NCBI GenBank assembly: GCA_016712355.1
Contig: JADJRF010000005.1
Coordinates: forward strand, 496,001 to 560,000
DNA: 64,000 nt
Direction of reading: 5' to 3'
DNA from: Vampirovibrionales bacterium
GTDB lineage: Bacteria > Cyanobacteriota > Vampirovibrionia > Vampirovibrionales > Vampirovibrionaceae
Under the pieces are notes generated by a model. That model saw nothing but the letters and a program-made list of their open reading frames with translations. It did not search any database and was not told the origin of the DNA. Shown piece by piece: positions 52,364 through 61,269 of the stretch. The translations under genes were made by a program, and so were the position numbers. Position 1 is the first letter of the stretch, and the number at the start of each line of letters is the position of its first letter.

Positions 52364-53920
52364 ATGACGTCTGCCCGTAAATCTACGCCGTCTAGCGGCG
52401 CCGCGCCTTCATTTGACCAGTTGCTTCGCCCCAAAGCTGAGGACGCGCCATTCGGCAACATCATTGGCGGACGCTGGATACCTGCCCGCTCAGGACGAAC
52501 ATTCGAAAACCGCAATCCGGCGCGCCCCGATGACCTGATCGGTCGTTTCCCCGAATCGGACGAGACAGATGCGCATGCGGCCATAGAAGCTGCCAAAGCC
52601 GCTTTCGACGCTTGGCGCCTAACGCCCGCCCCGCGGCGGGGAGAGATTTTATTTCGGACGGGCGAGATCCTGATTACCCACAAGGAAGCCATGGCCCAGG
52701 CGATGACGCGAGAAATGGGCAAAGTGCTGGCCGAGACCCGCGGCGACGTCCAGGAAGCAATCGATATGTGCTTCTATGCAGCAGGAGAAGGCCGACGGCT
52801 GTATGGTCGCACTACGCCGTCAGAAATGCCTGAGAAAGCCTGTATGACAGTCAGAATGCCCTTGGGCGTCTGCGGCCTGATCACCCCCTGGAATTTCCCA
52901 ATGGCGATTCCTTCGTGGAAAATCTTGCCAGCGCTGATTTGCGGCAATACCGTCGTTCTGAAGCCCGCCAGCGATACGCCCCTGTCCTCGCTGCTCTTGG
53001 TAAAAGCTCTGGAAGAGGCGGGAATCCCTCCGGGCGTCGTGAACGTCGTTTTCGGTTCTGGACGATCGGTGGGTCAGCCGATTATCGACCATTCGGACGT
53101 TCGGCTGGTCTCATTTACCGGCTCTTGCGAAGTGGGGCGTCTGGTCAACGAGCGGTGCGCGCCCGCCTTTAAGCGGGTATCACTGGAAATGGGCGGTAAA
53201 AATGCCGTGATTATTATGCCAGACGCCAATCTGGACCTGGCGGTAGAAGGAATCGTCTGGGGCGCGTTCGGCACCTCTGGGCAGCGTTGCACGGCAACCA
53301 GTCGCATCATTGCGCATCGCGAGATTCACCACGCCTTGCGAGAAAAGCTCATTGCTAAAATCAAGTCCCTGACACTCGGCGACGGCCTGCAAGACGGCGT
53401 CGGCATCGGGCCGGTGGTCAACGAAGCGGCGATGAAACGCATTTTAGAGTACATCGCCATTGGAAAAGAGGAAGGCGCAACGCTGCTAACAGGCGGCGAA
53501 CGCGATACGCGCGCGGGCGCTGGCTGGTTTGTTCAGCCGACGCTGTTTGACAACGTTAAAACCGGCATGCGAATCGCCCAGGAAGAGATCTTTGGACCGG
53601 TGACGGCGCTTATACCGGTCGCCGATTTTGACGAAGCCGTGCGAACGGCCAACGACAGCGACTTTGGACTATCGACAGCGGTTTATACCAAAGATGTTAA
53701 TCTGGCGTTTCGGGCCTTACGCGATCTCGAGGCCGGTATCACGTACATCAACGCCCCAACCATTGGGGCAGAGGTCCATCTGCCTTTCGGCGGCGTCAAG
53801 CAAACGGGCAATGGTCATCGCGATGCAGGCGAAACAGCGCTGGACGTCTTCAGCGAGTGGAAATCGTGCTTTATCGATTATAGCGATCGCTTGCAACGCG
53901 CGCAGATTGACCACGATTAA
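52364..53920 (+). CDS. NAD(P)-dependent aldehyde dehydrogenase
   Basis: A 518-residue aldehyde dehydrogenase superfamily enzyme, oxidising an aldehyde to the acid. NAD-binding signatures TPWNFPMAIPSWK and FTGSCEVG are present. The general base is in LEMGGKNAVI (near residue 276) and the catalytic Cys is in SGQRCTATS (near residue 309). The substrate cannot be fixed; the sequence looks like the alpha-aminoadipic/piperideine-type or succinic-semialdehyde-like branch rather than acetaldehyde dehydrogenase. GAGAGGAAAGAGAG provides a purine-rich ribosome site. Monocistronic by spacing (115 and 135 nt to neighbours). Confidence 0.92.
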   Translation: MTSARKSTPSSGAAPSFDQLLRPKAEDAPFGNIIGGRWIPARSGRTFENRNPARPDDLIGRFPESDETDAHAAIEAAKAAFDAWRLTPAPRRGEILFRTGEILITHKEAMAQAMTREMGKVLAETRGDVQEAIDMCFYAAGEGRRLYGRTTPSEMPEKACMTVRMPLGVCGLITPWNFPMAIPSWKILPALICGNTVVLKPASDTPLSSLLLVKALEEAGIPPGVVNVVFGSGRSVGQPIIDHSDVRLVSFTGSCEVGRLVNERCAPAFKRVSLEMGGKNAVIIMPDANLDLAVEGIVWGAFGTSGQRCTATSRIIAHREIHHALREKLIAKIKSLTLGDGLQDGVGIGPVVNEAAMKRILEYIAIGKEEGATLLTGGERDTRAGAGWFVQPTLFDNVKTGMRIAQEEIFGPVTALIPVADFDEAVRTANDSDFGLSTAVYTKDVNLAFRALRDLEAGITYINAPTIGAEVHLPFGGVKQTGNGHRDAGETALDVFSEWKSCFIDYSDRLQRAQIDHD

Positions 53921-54055
53921 GCCGTTCCCGGACATCTACGGCGTTGCTGGCGCAAACCGCTAAAATTCCTGCGCACAGGGGAGCCCCGCCGGGCCAGATT
54001 AGCGGATACTGACGCTGAGAGCGCCTGTACGGGCGCGCCGTTTGGGAGTTTTCTG

Positions 54056-56176
54056 ATGTCAGTCTCCACATCCCCCTCACCTGCTGGCGCCACCTTATGG
54101 GCGGTTAAGACGGTCTGCGCCATGACAGTTTTTGTCGGGGCCTTTCTACTCTTCCTGATTCAGCCGGCAGTGGGCAAAATCGTTACGCCACAGTATGGCG
54201 GCGTGGCGCAGGCGTGGTGCGTCTGCCTGTTGTTTTTCCAGATTGCCCTTCTTGTCGGATACGGCCTGTCGTACGGGCTGAGTCGCTTGCCGCTGAGAGC
54301 GCAGGGGGCGACGTATCTCATTTTGATGACGCTTACGGCGCTGACGATTCAGATCCCCACAGGCGAAGCCTGGTCTCCGGCAGACTGGAATCAACCGATC
54401 CCCAGTCTGCTCGGCAAGCTCGCATTGACGCTGGCAGCGCCCTGCGCATTGCTGGCGACGGTCAGCGCAACCATGCAGAACTGGTTCGCGCGCCTGAATT
54501 TAGGGAATCCTTACCCCCTGTACGCGCTTTCCAATATCGGCTCGATGAGCGCACTTATCGCCTATCCAACGCTTCTGGAGCAGACGCAAACGTTGGGCCA
54601 GACAATCCGTCTGTTTGAGGTTGGCTATTGGCTATTGGCTGCGCTGGCGATTACCATAGCGATGGTTCTGATTATCTGGGGGAAATCGGCCTGCGCAGTC
54701 GACGGCAACAACACAGGCGCCAGCGACGTATCACAAACCGCCGCCAACAAGCCGCTTACGTTTAAAGCTATCGCCTGGTGGCTACTGCTAAGCGCCTTTG
54801 GCGTCATTTTGTTTATGAGCTTTACCAGCCATGCGACCCACACCATTGCTCCGGTGCCTCTGCTCTGGATTGCGCCGTTAGGGCTGTACCTACTGTCCTT
54901 CATCGTATGTTTCGGGTGGCCCGGGCTTTACCGGCGGCGCGTCTGGATGATTCTGGCCCAAGCATTCTTTATCGCCTTTATCGTCAGTTCGCTGGAGGTC
55001 GGGATCACTTTGATGCTGGGGGCCGCAGCGCTGTTCAGCTTATGCATGGTCTGCCATGGCGAACTCTACGCGCGGCGACCAGAGGCGCACCAACTGACGC
55101 TGTTCTATTTGATGTTATCCATCGGAGGCGCGATCGGCGGCTGCCTGGTTAGCCTTGGCGCACCGCTTCTGCTGCCGGGCGATCAGGAGTTTTTCTTGAT
55201 TGTTCTGGCCATGGCTTTCTTAATGCTGTATCTGACCTGCGCGAGCGATCGTCAACACACCGTTGTCAAATGGCTTTCAACGATCGCCAGCGCGGTAACG
55301 GTTATTTTTATGGTGATTTTGCTTGGGTGGTCATCGCAGCACAAAGGCCAGGAGGTCGTCAGGGCCGAGCGGAATTTTTATGGCTCGGTACACGTTGCCT
55401 TGGGACCCGGGCGACGCTACCTTGATCTTGGCAATGGCCGCATCCTTCATGGGCGGCAGATGATTGACCCGACGTCGCGCCGCTTCCTGATGACTCCGAC
55501 GTTATATTACGCTCCCGATACCGCCGTGGGCCTGTCAGAAAGCTTCCTCAGAGAACGCCGCCAGGCAGAACCGCTTAAAATCGGCGTCATCGGCCTGGGG
55601 ACGGGCACCATCGCCGCCTATGGACGCAAAGGCGACGCTATTACTTTTTACGAGATTGATCCCAAAATCCGCGACATTGCCCAGCGCCAGTTCGGCTTTT
55701 TGAAGAACTCGCAAGCCCGCGTGACAGTTTTAATGGGCGATGGCCGATTGACGCTAAAGAAGCAAGTCCCTCAGCAATACGATCTACTAGTCGTCGACGC
55801 GTTCAGCGGCGATTCCATTCCTATTCACTTACTCACGCGCGAGGCCATCCAGGTTTATCGACGGCATCTGAAACCAGACGGCCTGCTGTTGATGCACATC
55901 ACCAATCAGTATCTGGACCTGATCCCGGTGTTAAACAATCTGGCCGGCGATCAGGGTCTGGATTATCTAACAATTACCACCCTCAACGAAGACAAGTGGG
56001 CTCGTTTCTCGATGTACGGCGTTTTTTCGCCGCAACCGTGGGCCATTCAGCGCTTTAACGACCCTGCGTTCCGACGCCAGTATCCTAATTTGAGATTTTT
56101 GGCGCGACAGCGCTTCGAACAGTTGGGCGTCTGGACGGACGATTTCAGTAACCCGCTGGCCATCGTGCGTTTTTAG
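54056..56176 (+). CDS. Fused transporter-like membrane / spermidine synthase-like protein
   Basis: A 706-residue protein of the 'fused MFS/spermidine synthase' type. The N-terminal ~430 residues have about ten or more hydrophobic spans (VFVGAFLLFLIQPAVGKIV first). The C-terminal ~230 residues are a methyltransferase-fold aminopropyltransferase-like domain (GVIGLGTGTIAAYG, FYEIDPKIRDIA, VLMGDGRLTL, LLVVDAFSGDSIPIHLLTREA). Members are widespread; polyamine synthesis has not been shown for most, and a decarboxylated SAM transferase role is only predicted. GGGAG lies 7 nt upstream of the ATG. Stands alone. Confidence 0.9.
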   Translation: MSVSTSPSPAGATLWAVKTVCAMTVFVGAFLLFLIQPAVGKIVTPQYGGVAQAWCVCLLFFQIALLVGYGLSYGLSRLPLRAQGATYLILMTLTALTIQIPTGEAWSPADWNQPIPSLLGKLALTLAAPCALLATVSATMQNWFARLNLGNPYPLYALSNIGSMSALIAYPTLLEQTQTLGQTIRLFEVGYWLLAALAITIAMVLIIWGKSACAVDGNNTGASDVSQTAANKPLTFKAIAWWLLLSAFGVILFMSFTSHATHTIAPVPLLWIAPLGLYLLSFIVCFGWPGLYRRRVWMILAQAFFIAFIVSSLEVGITLMLGAAALFSLCMVCHGELYARRPEAHQLTLFYLMLSIGGAIGGCLVSLGAPLLLPGDQEFFLIVLAMAFLMLYLTCASDRQHTVVKWLSTIASAVTVIFMVILLGWSSQHKGQEVVRAERNFYGSVHVALGPGRRYLDLGNGRILHGRQMIDPTSRRFLMTPTLYYAPDTAVGLSESFLRERRQAEPLKIGVIGLGTGTIAAYGRKGDAITFYEIDPKIRDIAQRQFGFLKNSQARVTVLMGDGRLTLKKQVPQQYDLLVVDAFSGDSIPIHLLTREAIQVYRRHLKPDGLLLMHITNQYLDLIPVLNNLAGDQGLDYLTITTLNEDKWARFSMYGVFSPQPWAIQRFNDPAFRRQYPNLRFLARQRFEQLGVWTDDFSNPLAIVRF

Positions 56177-56263
56177 GGAAACTAAACGCTCAGGATCCGC
56201 AAAGCCTTTGAACGTGTCGCAACAATTACGAGCGGACATTGGCGCCCAAAGCCGCAATCCCTG

Positions 56264-56269
56264 TATAAT
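56264..56269 (+). promoter_or_regulatory. -10 element of ssb
   Basis: A perfect TATAAT at 56264-56269, giving a leader of about 65 nt before the ssb ATG. The best -35 (TTGGCG, 56239-56244) is 19 nt away, longer than ideal. Confidence 0.5.
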
Positions 56270-56338
56270 GCCCCGAACGGGAGAGGTTGCGTCCTGGGGC
56301 GTTGCCGCTCGCTATTCAATTATAAGGAGTTTTGCGCC

Positions 56339-56734
56339 ATGAACGCCACCGCCCCCCTTGCTCACGACGCCCTGCCTTCCGCTGGCGCCTCCGTCAACAG
56401 CGTCACCATTATCGGTCGCGTCGGGCAAGACCCGGAACTCAAATATTTTGAATCCGGCAGCGTTAAGGCGCGGTTTTCTCTGGCAGTAGATCGTAATTTC
56501 TCCAAAGAGAATCGCATTACGGACTGGTTCAATATTGAGGTATGGGGAAAACAAGCCGAGTTCGTGGGCGAATGGGTCAAAAAAGGCGCCATGATGGCAG
56601 TGACGGGCGCCATCGAAATGAATCGCTGGACGGATCAGGCGGGCAATCAACGCGAATACGCGCTGGTCCGCGGATCAGACGTCCGCTTTGTGGGCGGCAA
56701 GCGCGAAAACGCGCAATCTACCGCCACGTTTTAA
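56339..56734 (+). CDS. ssb: Single-stranded DNA-binding protein
   Basis: A 131-residue OB-fold single-strand DNA-binding protein for replication, recombination and repair. The core is SVTIIGRVGQDPELKYFESG, ARFSLAVDRNF, DWFNIEVWGKQAEFVGEWVKKG and MAVTGAIEMNRWTD. It is short, lacking the long Gly/Gln linker and the acidic C-terminal tip (usually DDDIPF) that recruits partner proteins, so it may be a secondary copy or a cyanobacterial-type form. AAGGAG lies 9 nt upstream of the ATG. Own promoter. Confidence 0.93.
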   Translation: MNATAPLAHDALPSAGASVNSVTIIGRVGQDPELKYFESGSVKARFSLAVDRNFSKENRITDWFNIEVWGKQAEFVGEWVKKGAMMAVTGAIEMNRWTDQAGNQREYALVRGSDVRFVGGKRENAQSTATF

Positions 56735-56821
56735 TGGTTTAAATGCACTACTCCACCCTCTCTTCGCCCCTGTGGACGGAAACGCCATGACCAGAAGCTT
56801 CTTCTACCTTAGAACGCCCCG

Positions 56822-58234
56822 ATGCAACTGCCCGGTCTGACCATTGGCGTCGTGGCCGACGACCTGACGGGCGCGTGTGATACAGCGCTTCAGTTCTTCC
56901 ATGGCGGCTGCGCCACGCGCGTCCTGCTAACCCTTTCTCCCGATGCAGCTCTCCAGCCCGCTAAAGAAGCGCTCGCCATTACCACTGAGAGTCGCCATCT
57001 GGACCCTCATCAAGCCGTCGCTGCTGTTCGTCAGGCCACGGCCTTGCTGAGAGACGCGTATGGGGTTGAGCATTTCTACAAGAAAATCGACTCCACCCTG
57101 CGAGGCCACTTTACCGCCGAGTGCCTGGCGATGCTCGACGAATTGAAGTGGGACTGCGCCCTCATCGCGCCCGCTTACCCGCAAGAAGGGCGCCGGACTG
57201 TGGGCGGGTATCAACTCGTCAAAGGCATTCCCGTAGAAAAAACAGAAGTGGGGCGAGATCCTCTTTTCCCGGTGGGGATTTCCCACATCCCGACGCTGAT
57301 TGGCCAGCGTTCGCGTCCCGACCTGGTGGGCCATATCGAACTGGGCACCGTGCTACGCGGCGCAGGCCCGACGCTCGCCAAGCTGACGGAACTGGCGGAA
57401 GCCGGTAAACGACTCATCGTCGCAGACGCCTGCTCTCGTACCGATCTGGATCAAATTGCGTTGGCGCTGGAAAAAATCCAGCCGGTAGCCAAAGTCCTGC
57501 CTTGCGGGTCTGCCGGTTTTGCTGAATCATTATGCCGTCACTGGGCGGCTCATGGCAAACCCTCTGCGCGTCCGTTGACGCTGCCGCCATCGCCGGTGCT
57601 GGTAGTGGCGGGCGCCGCGACAGCTCTGACGCGTCGCCAGATTTTACAATTGATGGACCATTATCCTTATTACGGCGAAGGCGCCTCGCCCGCCGTATTT
57701 GAGCCGACCGCCGAGCAATTGCTGGGATTGGCCCCGACCGATACCCCCTGCGCGGGAGAGAACGATTCGCTTCTGGCGAGAATGCTCGAAGCCCTGGCGG
57801 ATAATAAAACCGTGGTGCTGACCTCTGCTCTGGGCGTCGATCAGGTGGACCGAACCCAAACATTAGCCTTGGGCAGCGGCATTTCGGAGCAGGACGTTCC
57901 CAAGCGCGTGCAGGAAACCCTCACCCAGTTAACGGCGCGCGTGTTGTCTCAAAGTCGGCAAACCCATGCCGATAGTCACCCGCTCAAACTGGCCTTAACC
58001 GGCGGCGAAACCGCCACTCAGATCTGTCGCGCCATCGGTTGCGAAGCGCTTGATATGGTAGGCGAAATTGAAAGCGCCATTCCCTTGCTGACAACCGTCA
58101 GCGATCCGCGCCGCCCAGATGTGCCGATGCGGTGGATCGTGACCAAATCCGGGAACTTCGGCTCCGACCTGACGTTGGCCCATATCGTCCGGTTTCTTAA
58201 ACGTAACGAACTCTCCGCAGAAAATCTGGGCTGA
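56822..58234 (+). CDS. DUF1537 four-carbon acid sugar kinase family protein
   Basis: A 470-residue kinase of the four-carbon acid sugar kinase family. The N-terminal domain starts GVVADDLTGACDTALQF and contains KKIDSTLRGHFTAE and IAPAYPQEGR. The C-terminal nucleotide-binding domain includes LALTGGETATQICRAIG and WIVTKSGNFG. Characterised members phosphorylate threonate, erythronate or 4-hydroxy-L-threonine. It is only 4 nt before pdxA, a known pairing that serves either acid-sugar breakdown (with a PdxA2-type dehydrogenase) or a salvage route to vitamin B6. The substrate cannot be decided here. Confidence 0.9.
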   Translation: MQLPGLTIGVVADDLTGACDTALQFFHGGCATRVLLTLSPDAALQPAKEALAITTESRHLDPHQAVAAVRQATALLRDAYGVEHFYKKIDSTLRGHFTAECLAMLDELKWDCALIAPAYPQEGRRTVGGYQLVKGIPVEKTEVGRDPLFPVGISHIPTLIGQRSRPDLVGHIELGTVLRGAGPTLAKLTELAEAGKRLIVADACSRTDLDQIALALEKIQPVAKVLPCGSAGFAESLCRHWAAHGKPSARPLTLPPSPVLVVAGAATALTRRQILQLMDHYPYYGEGASPAVFEPTAEQLLGLAPTDTPCAGENDSLLARMLEALADNKTVVLTSALGVDQVDRTQTLALGSGISEQDVPKRVQETLTQLTARVLSQSRQTHADSHPLKLALTGGETATQICRAIGCEALDMVGEIESAIPLLTTVSDPRRPDVPMRWIVTKSGNFGSDLTLAHIVRFLKRNELSAENLG

Positions 58235-58238
58235 CGCC

Positions 58239-59297
58239 ATGACGCCCGCCTCAGTCTCTCAACCGCTTATCTGTTTGACGCCGGGGGATCCCACCGGCGT
58301 GGGGCCTGAAATTGCCGCTAAGTTTCTTGCGACGCTCGGCGATCGCGCCTTCTACACCGCCGCCGATCCCGCCTCGCCTTCTATTGTTGTCGTGGGCGAT
58401 ATTCGTGCGCTGAATCGGGCTGCATCGGCCCTGCGCTTAACGCTGCCCTCTACCGCCGAAGGGGTGTCATACGAGGCCATTCATCCTGATAAAGCGCCCG
58501 GAGAAATTGCATTTTTAGCCCTTCAAGTCGCTATAGAACGCATTGCCGCCGAGAAACGTCTCCACCACCCCGCAGCGCTGGTCACTGGCCCCATTTCCAA
58601 GGCAAATCTGCGCGCCGCAGGCAGAGAGGCCAGCGGTCATACGGAAATTCTTCAAACTCTTTCACGGCGCTATTTTGAGACCTCTGGCGAAACGCATGCC
58701 GAGATGCTGTTTATCCATGATTTGTTTCGCATGCTTTTGCTCACCCGCCACATTCCGCTTCGCGGCGTCAGTGACGCCATCACGTTTGAGCGCGTCGCGC
58801 AGGCGTGCGGGACGCTATGCAAATGGCTACAGTCATCGGCAGGGATTGCCGCGCCCCGACTGGCGCTGATGGCGCTGAATCCACATGGCCGCGAGATTGA
58901 TGATCGCGAAGATCGGCGCGCATTTGATCCGGCGCGCGATTGGCTATGGCAGCGCTACGGCGCGTCCCTCTCTGAACCGCTTCCCGCAGACGCCCTGTTT
59001 CGAGATTTCCAGCCTCAGACGCCTCCCTATGACGCCTATATCGCCGCTTATCACGATCAAGGGCTGATTCCGATGAAGCTGGTCGCGGGGCTGTCCGCCG
59101 TCAATGTCACTCTGGGCCTGCCCTTTCTAAGGACCTCCGTGAGTCATGGCATGGCAAGCGATATCGCCGGACGCGGCGAAGCCAACCCGGCCAGTCTGGC
59201 CGCCGCTTGGCGCGTGGCTCAAGACGCTTTAACGCGCGCCGTCTCGCAGGCGGATGGCGAGGGTTTTCATGGCGCGCTCCCATCGTCCGGGCAATAA
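58239..59297 (+). CDS. pdxA: 4-hydroxythreonine-4-phosphate dehydrogenase, PdxA family
   Basis: A 352-residue NAD-dependent dehydrogenase/decarboxylase. Family motifs: LTPGDPTGVGPEIAAK at the start, VTGPISKANLRAAGREASGHTEIL in the middle, and metal/substrate histidines near HDQGLIPMKLV, ending with TSVSHGMASDIAGRGEANPAS. In vitamin B6 synthesis PdxA acts on 4-phosphohydroxy-threonine; PdxA2 paralogues act on 4-phospho-threonate. The preceding kinase fits either. The 3' end overlaps the convergent glycosyltransferase by 69 nt. Whether a second pdxA exists in the genome would settle its role. Confidence 0.92.
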   Translation: MTPASVSQPLICLTPGDPTGVGPEIAAKFLATLGDRAFYTAADPASPSIVVVGDIRALNRAASALRLTLPSTAEGVSYEAIHPDKAPGEIAFLALQVAIERIAAEKRLHHPAALVTGPISKANLRAAGREASGHTEILQTLSRRYFETSGETHAEMLFIHDLFRMLLLTRHIPLRGVSDAITFERVAQACGTLCKWLQSSAGIAAPRLALMALNPHGREIDDREDRRAFDPARDWLWQRYGASLSEPLPADALFRDFQPQTPPYDAYIAAYHDQGLIPMKLVAGLSAVNVTLGLPFLRTSVSHGMASDIAGRGEANPASLAAAWRVAQDALTRAVSQADGEGFHGALPSSGQ

Positions 59298-60236
59298 CGA
59301 GCGCAGCGCCAGCGGCACAAACGCCTTGAAAGCGTGTAGGGGATGCACGCGTCTATCGCGGAACACTTTTAGAGCTGTTTGACGCGCCAATCCCGCATGA
59401 CCTTGCGAGAGAATAACGCTTGCCGCATAGCGATACCGCTTGGCCAGCGCTTGCGACGCCAGCAGGTGAACTTCTGCGGGGGTCTGTGGCTGATTCAGCA
59501 GCACGTCCTGCGCATCGAGATGATTCCGCAACAGGGCGTCCGCATTGGGTTTTTGACGCGTCAGACTTTGGGGGTTCAAGCGATAGTGGTACGCAACGCA
59601 AGGAATAGCGCGGATACCGTCAAATTTCTGCAGGAACAGAGCGTATCGCAACGCGAGATCCTCTGCAGCGCCCAGAGATTCGCAAAAACCGCCCAAGGCG
59701 CGCAGCGTATCTGCGCGAACCATGATCGCAACAGAAGATTCGACTTGGCCCAACGCCACCCGTTTCCATGAGTGCGCGTACCCCTTGGGCAGGGCGTATT
59801 CTCCTTGCGAATTCCGCCGCAGACGAAACCCCGGTCCCTGCGTTGGGCGGCCGTCCAGATCCAGGCAGGCGACAAATCCGTAAGCGGCAATAAGCGCAGG
59901 GTCTTGATCCAGCGGCGCGCTCACCTCGGCAAGCGCGGTCGGCGGCAGACAATCATCGGCATCCAGAAAAGTAATGAGTTCGCCGCGCGCCAACGAGATG
60001 CCAGCATTGCGCACGCGCGCCGGCGAGCCCAGCCGTTGCAGGCGGCGCAGGTGAATGCGCTCATCGCCACTCGAAAACGTCTGCGCGATAGCAGCCGTTT
60101 GATCGCTGGAGGCGTCATCCAGGATGATAAGCTCCCAGTCGCCACGAGTCTGACTGCGCACGGACTCAATGGCTTCGGCAATAAAACGTTCGGCGTTATA
60201 GGCGGCCATCACCACCGAGATTGCGGGCGAGGTCAT
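59229..60236 (-). CDS. Family 2 glycosyltransferase
   Basis: A 335-residue GT-A fold glycosyltransferase. ISVVMAAYNAERFIAEAIESV opens the protein, the nucleotide-sugar metal site is FLDADDCLPP, and a C-terminal region with charged helices (ALAKRYRYAAS) likely contacts the membrane. Start ATG 60236 matches the family; a longer frame to 60293 is possible. It belongs with the sugar transferase (60456) and the acyltransferase-WecG fusion (61270) in a surface-glycan locus, although on the other strand. Its 3' end runs 69 nt into pdxA. Confidence 0.88.
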   Translation of the reverse strand: MTSPAISVVMAAYNAERFIAEAIESVRSQTRGDWELIILDDASSDQTAAIAQTFSSGDERIHLRRLQRLGSPARVRNAGISLARGELITFLDADDCLPPTALAEVSAPLDQDPALIAAYGFVACLDLDGRPTQGPGFRLRRNSQGEYALPKGYAHSWKRVALGQVESSVAIMVRADTLRALGGFCESLGAAEDLALRYALFLQKFDGIRAIPCVAYHYRLNPQSLTRQKPNADALLRNHLDAQDVLLNQPQTPAEVHLLASQALAKRYRYAASVILSQGHAGLARQTALKVFRDRRVHPLHAFKAFVPLALRSLLPGRWERAMKTLAIRLRDGAR

Positions 60237-60455
60237 GGGACGTTTTTCTCCACAAAGCAGTCTGCCGCTCTTATTCACGAAACCCATCGCCATGACTTGA
60301 CAGGATGAGGCGATATTAGGTACGTTACATTAATACATGAGGCGGCGTGATTCAAACGCCCAGATTTCCCCCTTCTTTTTACCTGTTGACACGTACGATG
60401 TTTCGCAGCCTCTTTGGCAGAACGAAACGAGCAAAACAAGGGATAGTTACCGCTG

Positions 60456-61193
60456 ATGGCCACCGTCCAGGCAGGATTTGACGCCGCGTTGCTGGCATCT
60501 TTGCGACTCAAGGAGCAGGCTCCCCAGATTCCTGACGTCCCGCCGCCGCCTTATCTTACGTTCTATGAACGCGCCTTCTCTCTGCCTTATAAGCTTGAAC
60601 AGCGCATGAAACGCGCTTTCGACTTCGCCGCCGCCGCGTTTGGCCTGTTGCTGGTCTCTCCGCTGCTGGCCTTTATCTCCATTGCCATTGCCCTGACCTC
60701 GCCCGGCCCTGTGATTTACCGCAGCATTCGCATCGGCAAGAATAGCGAACCCTTCTACATGTATAAGTTCCGAACGATGGCGCCGGACGCGGATCAGCGA
60801 CGAGAAGCCTTGCGGCAGGCGGCCAGCCTCGAAGGCCAGTTGTTCAAACTGGCGGATGATCCGCGCGTCACGCCAATCGGCCGCTTGTTGCGCGCCACCA
60901 GTCTGGATGAGCTGCCGCAACTGGTCAACGTATTGCTGGGAGACATGAGCCTGGTCGGGCCGCGCCCATTGCCTCTGGATGAAAGCATGATGTTTGAAGC
61001 GCCCTATACGCTGCGGTTTCAGGTCTTGCCAGGCGTCACAGGTCTTTGGCAGGTCAGCGGACGCTCCAATCTGAGTTTTTTGCAGCTCTGTGAGCTAGAA
61101 TTACAATATGCGCTCAATTGGAGCCTGTGGCAGGATTTTTCGATTCTGCTGAAAACCATTCCCACCGTGTTGTTCAAACGCGGCGCTTGTTAG
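60456..61193 (+). CDS. Polyprenyl-phosphate sugar transferase, short form
   Basis: A 245-residue sugar-1-phosphate transferase. It has a single hydrophobic hairpin segment (FDFAAAAFGLLLVSPLLAF) and then the catalytic domain with YMYKFRTMAPDAD, DPRVTPIGRLLRATSLDELPQL, MSLVGPRPLP and PGVTGLWQVSGRSNLSF. It lacks the multi-span N-terminal part seen in the 22353 paralogue, as in PssY/EpsL-type enzymes. A terminator follows, 25 nt after the stop. It probably begins assembly of the glycan that the following genes elongate and modify. Confidence 0.92.
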   Translation: MATVQAGFDAALLASLRLKEQAPQIPDVPPPPYLTFYERAFSLPYKLEQRMKRAFDFAAAAFGLLLVSPLLAFISIAIALTSPGPVIYRSIRIGKNSEPFYMYKFRTMAPDADQRREALRQAASLEGQLFKLADDPRVTPIGRLLRATSLDELPQLVNVLLGDMSLVGPRPLPLDESMMFEAPYTLRFQVLPGVTGLWQVSGRSNLSFLQLCELELQYALNWSLWQDFSILLKTIPTVLFKRGAC

Positions 61194-61217
61194 AAACGCC
61201 TGACGCGGCGTTAACGC

Positions 61218-61240
61218 TCTCCCATCATCGGGAGATTTTT
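61218..61240 (+). terminator. Intrinsic terminator after the sugar transferase
   Basis: A 6-bp stem TCTCCC (61218-61223) / GGGAGA (61230-61235) with a 6-nt loop and five T (61236-61240). The stem is short, so termination may be partial. Confidence 0.55.
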
Positions 61241-61269
61241 CCTCTCAGTTAGAGTTTTTGACGGATAGA

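Larger units (their letters stand above)
330..58346. repeat. Dispersed HIP1-like octamer GCGATCGC
   Basis: At least 17 exact copies found by eye, starting at 330, 492, 3623, 5740, 5989, 6262, 7036, 11662, 12910, 24012, 35572, 35881, 38201, 39638, 44978, 53883 and 58339. Nearly all lie inside genes. Base composition alone would predict one to two in this length. The octamer is the highly iterated palindrome of many cyanobacteria. Confidence 0.75.
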
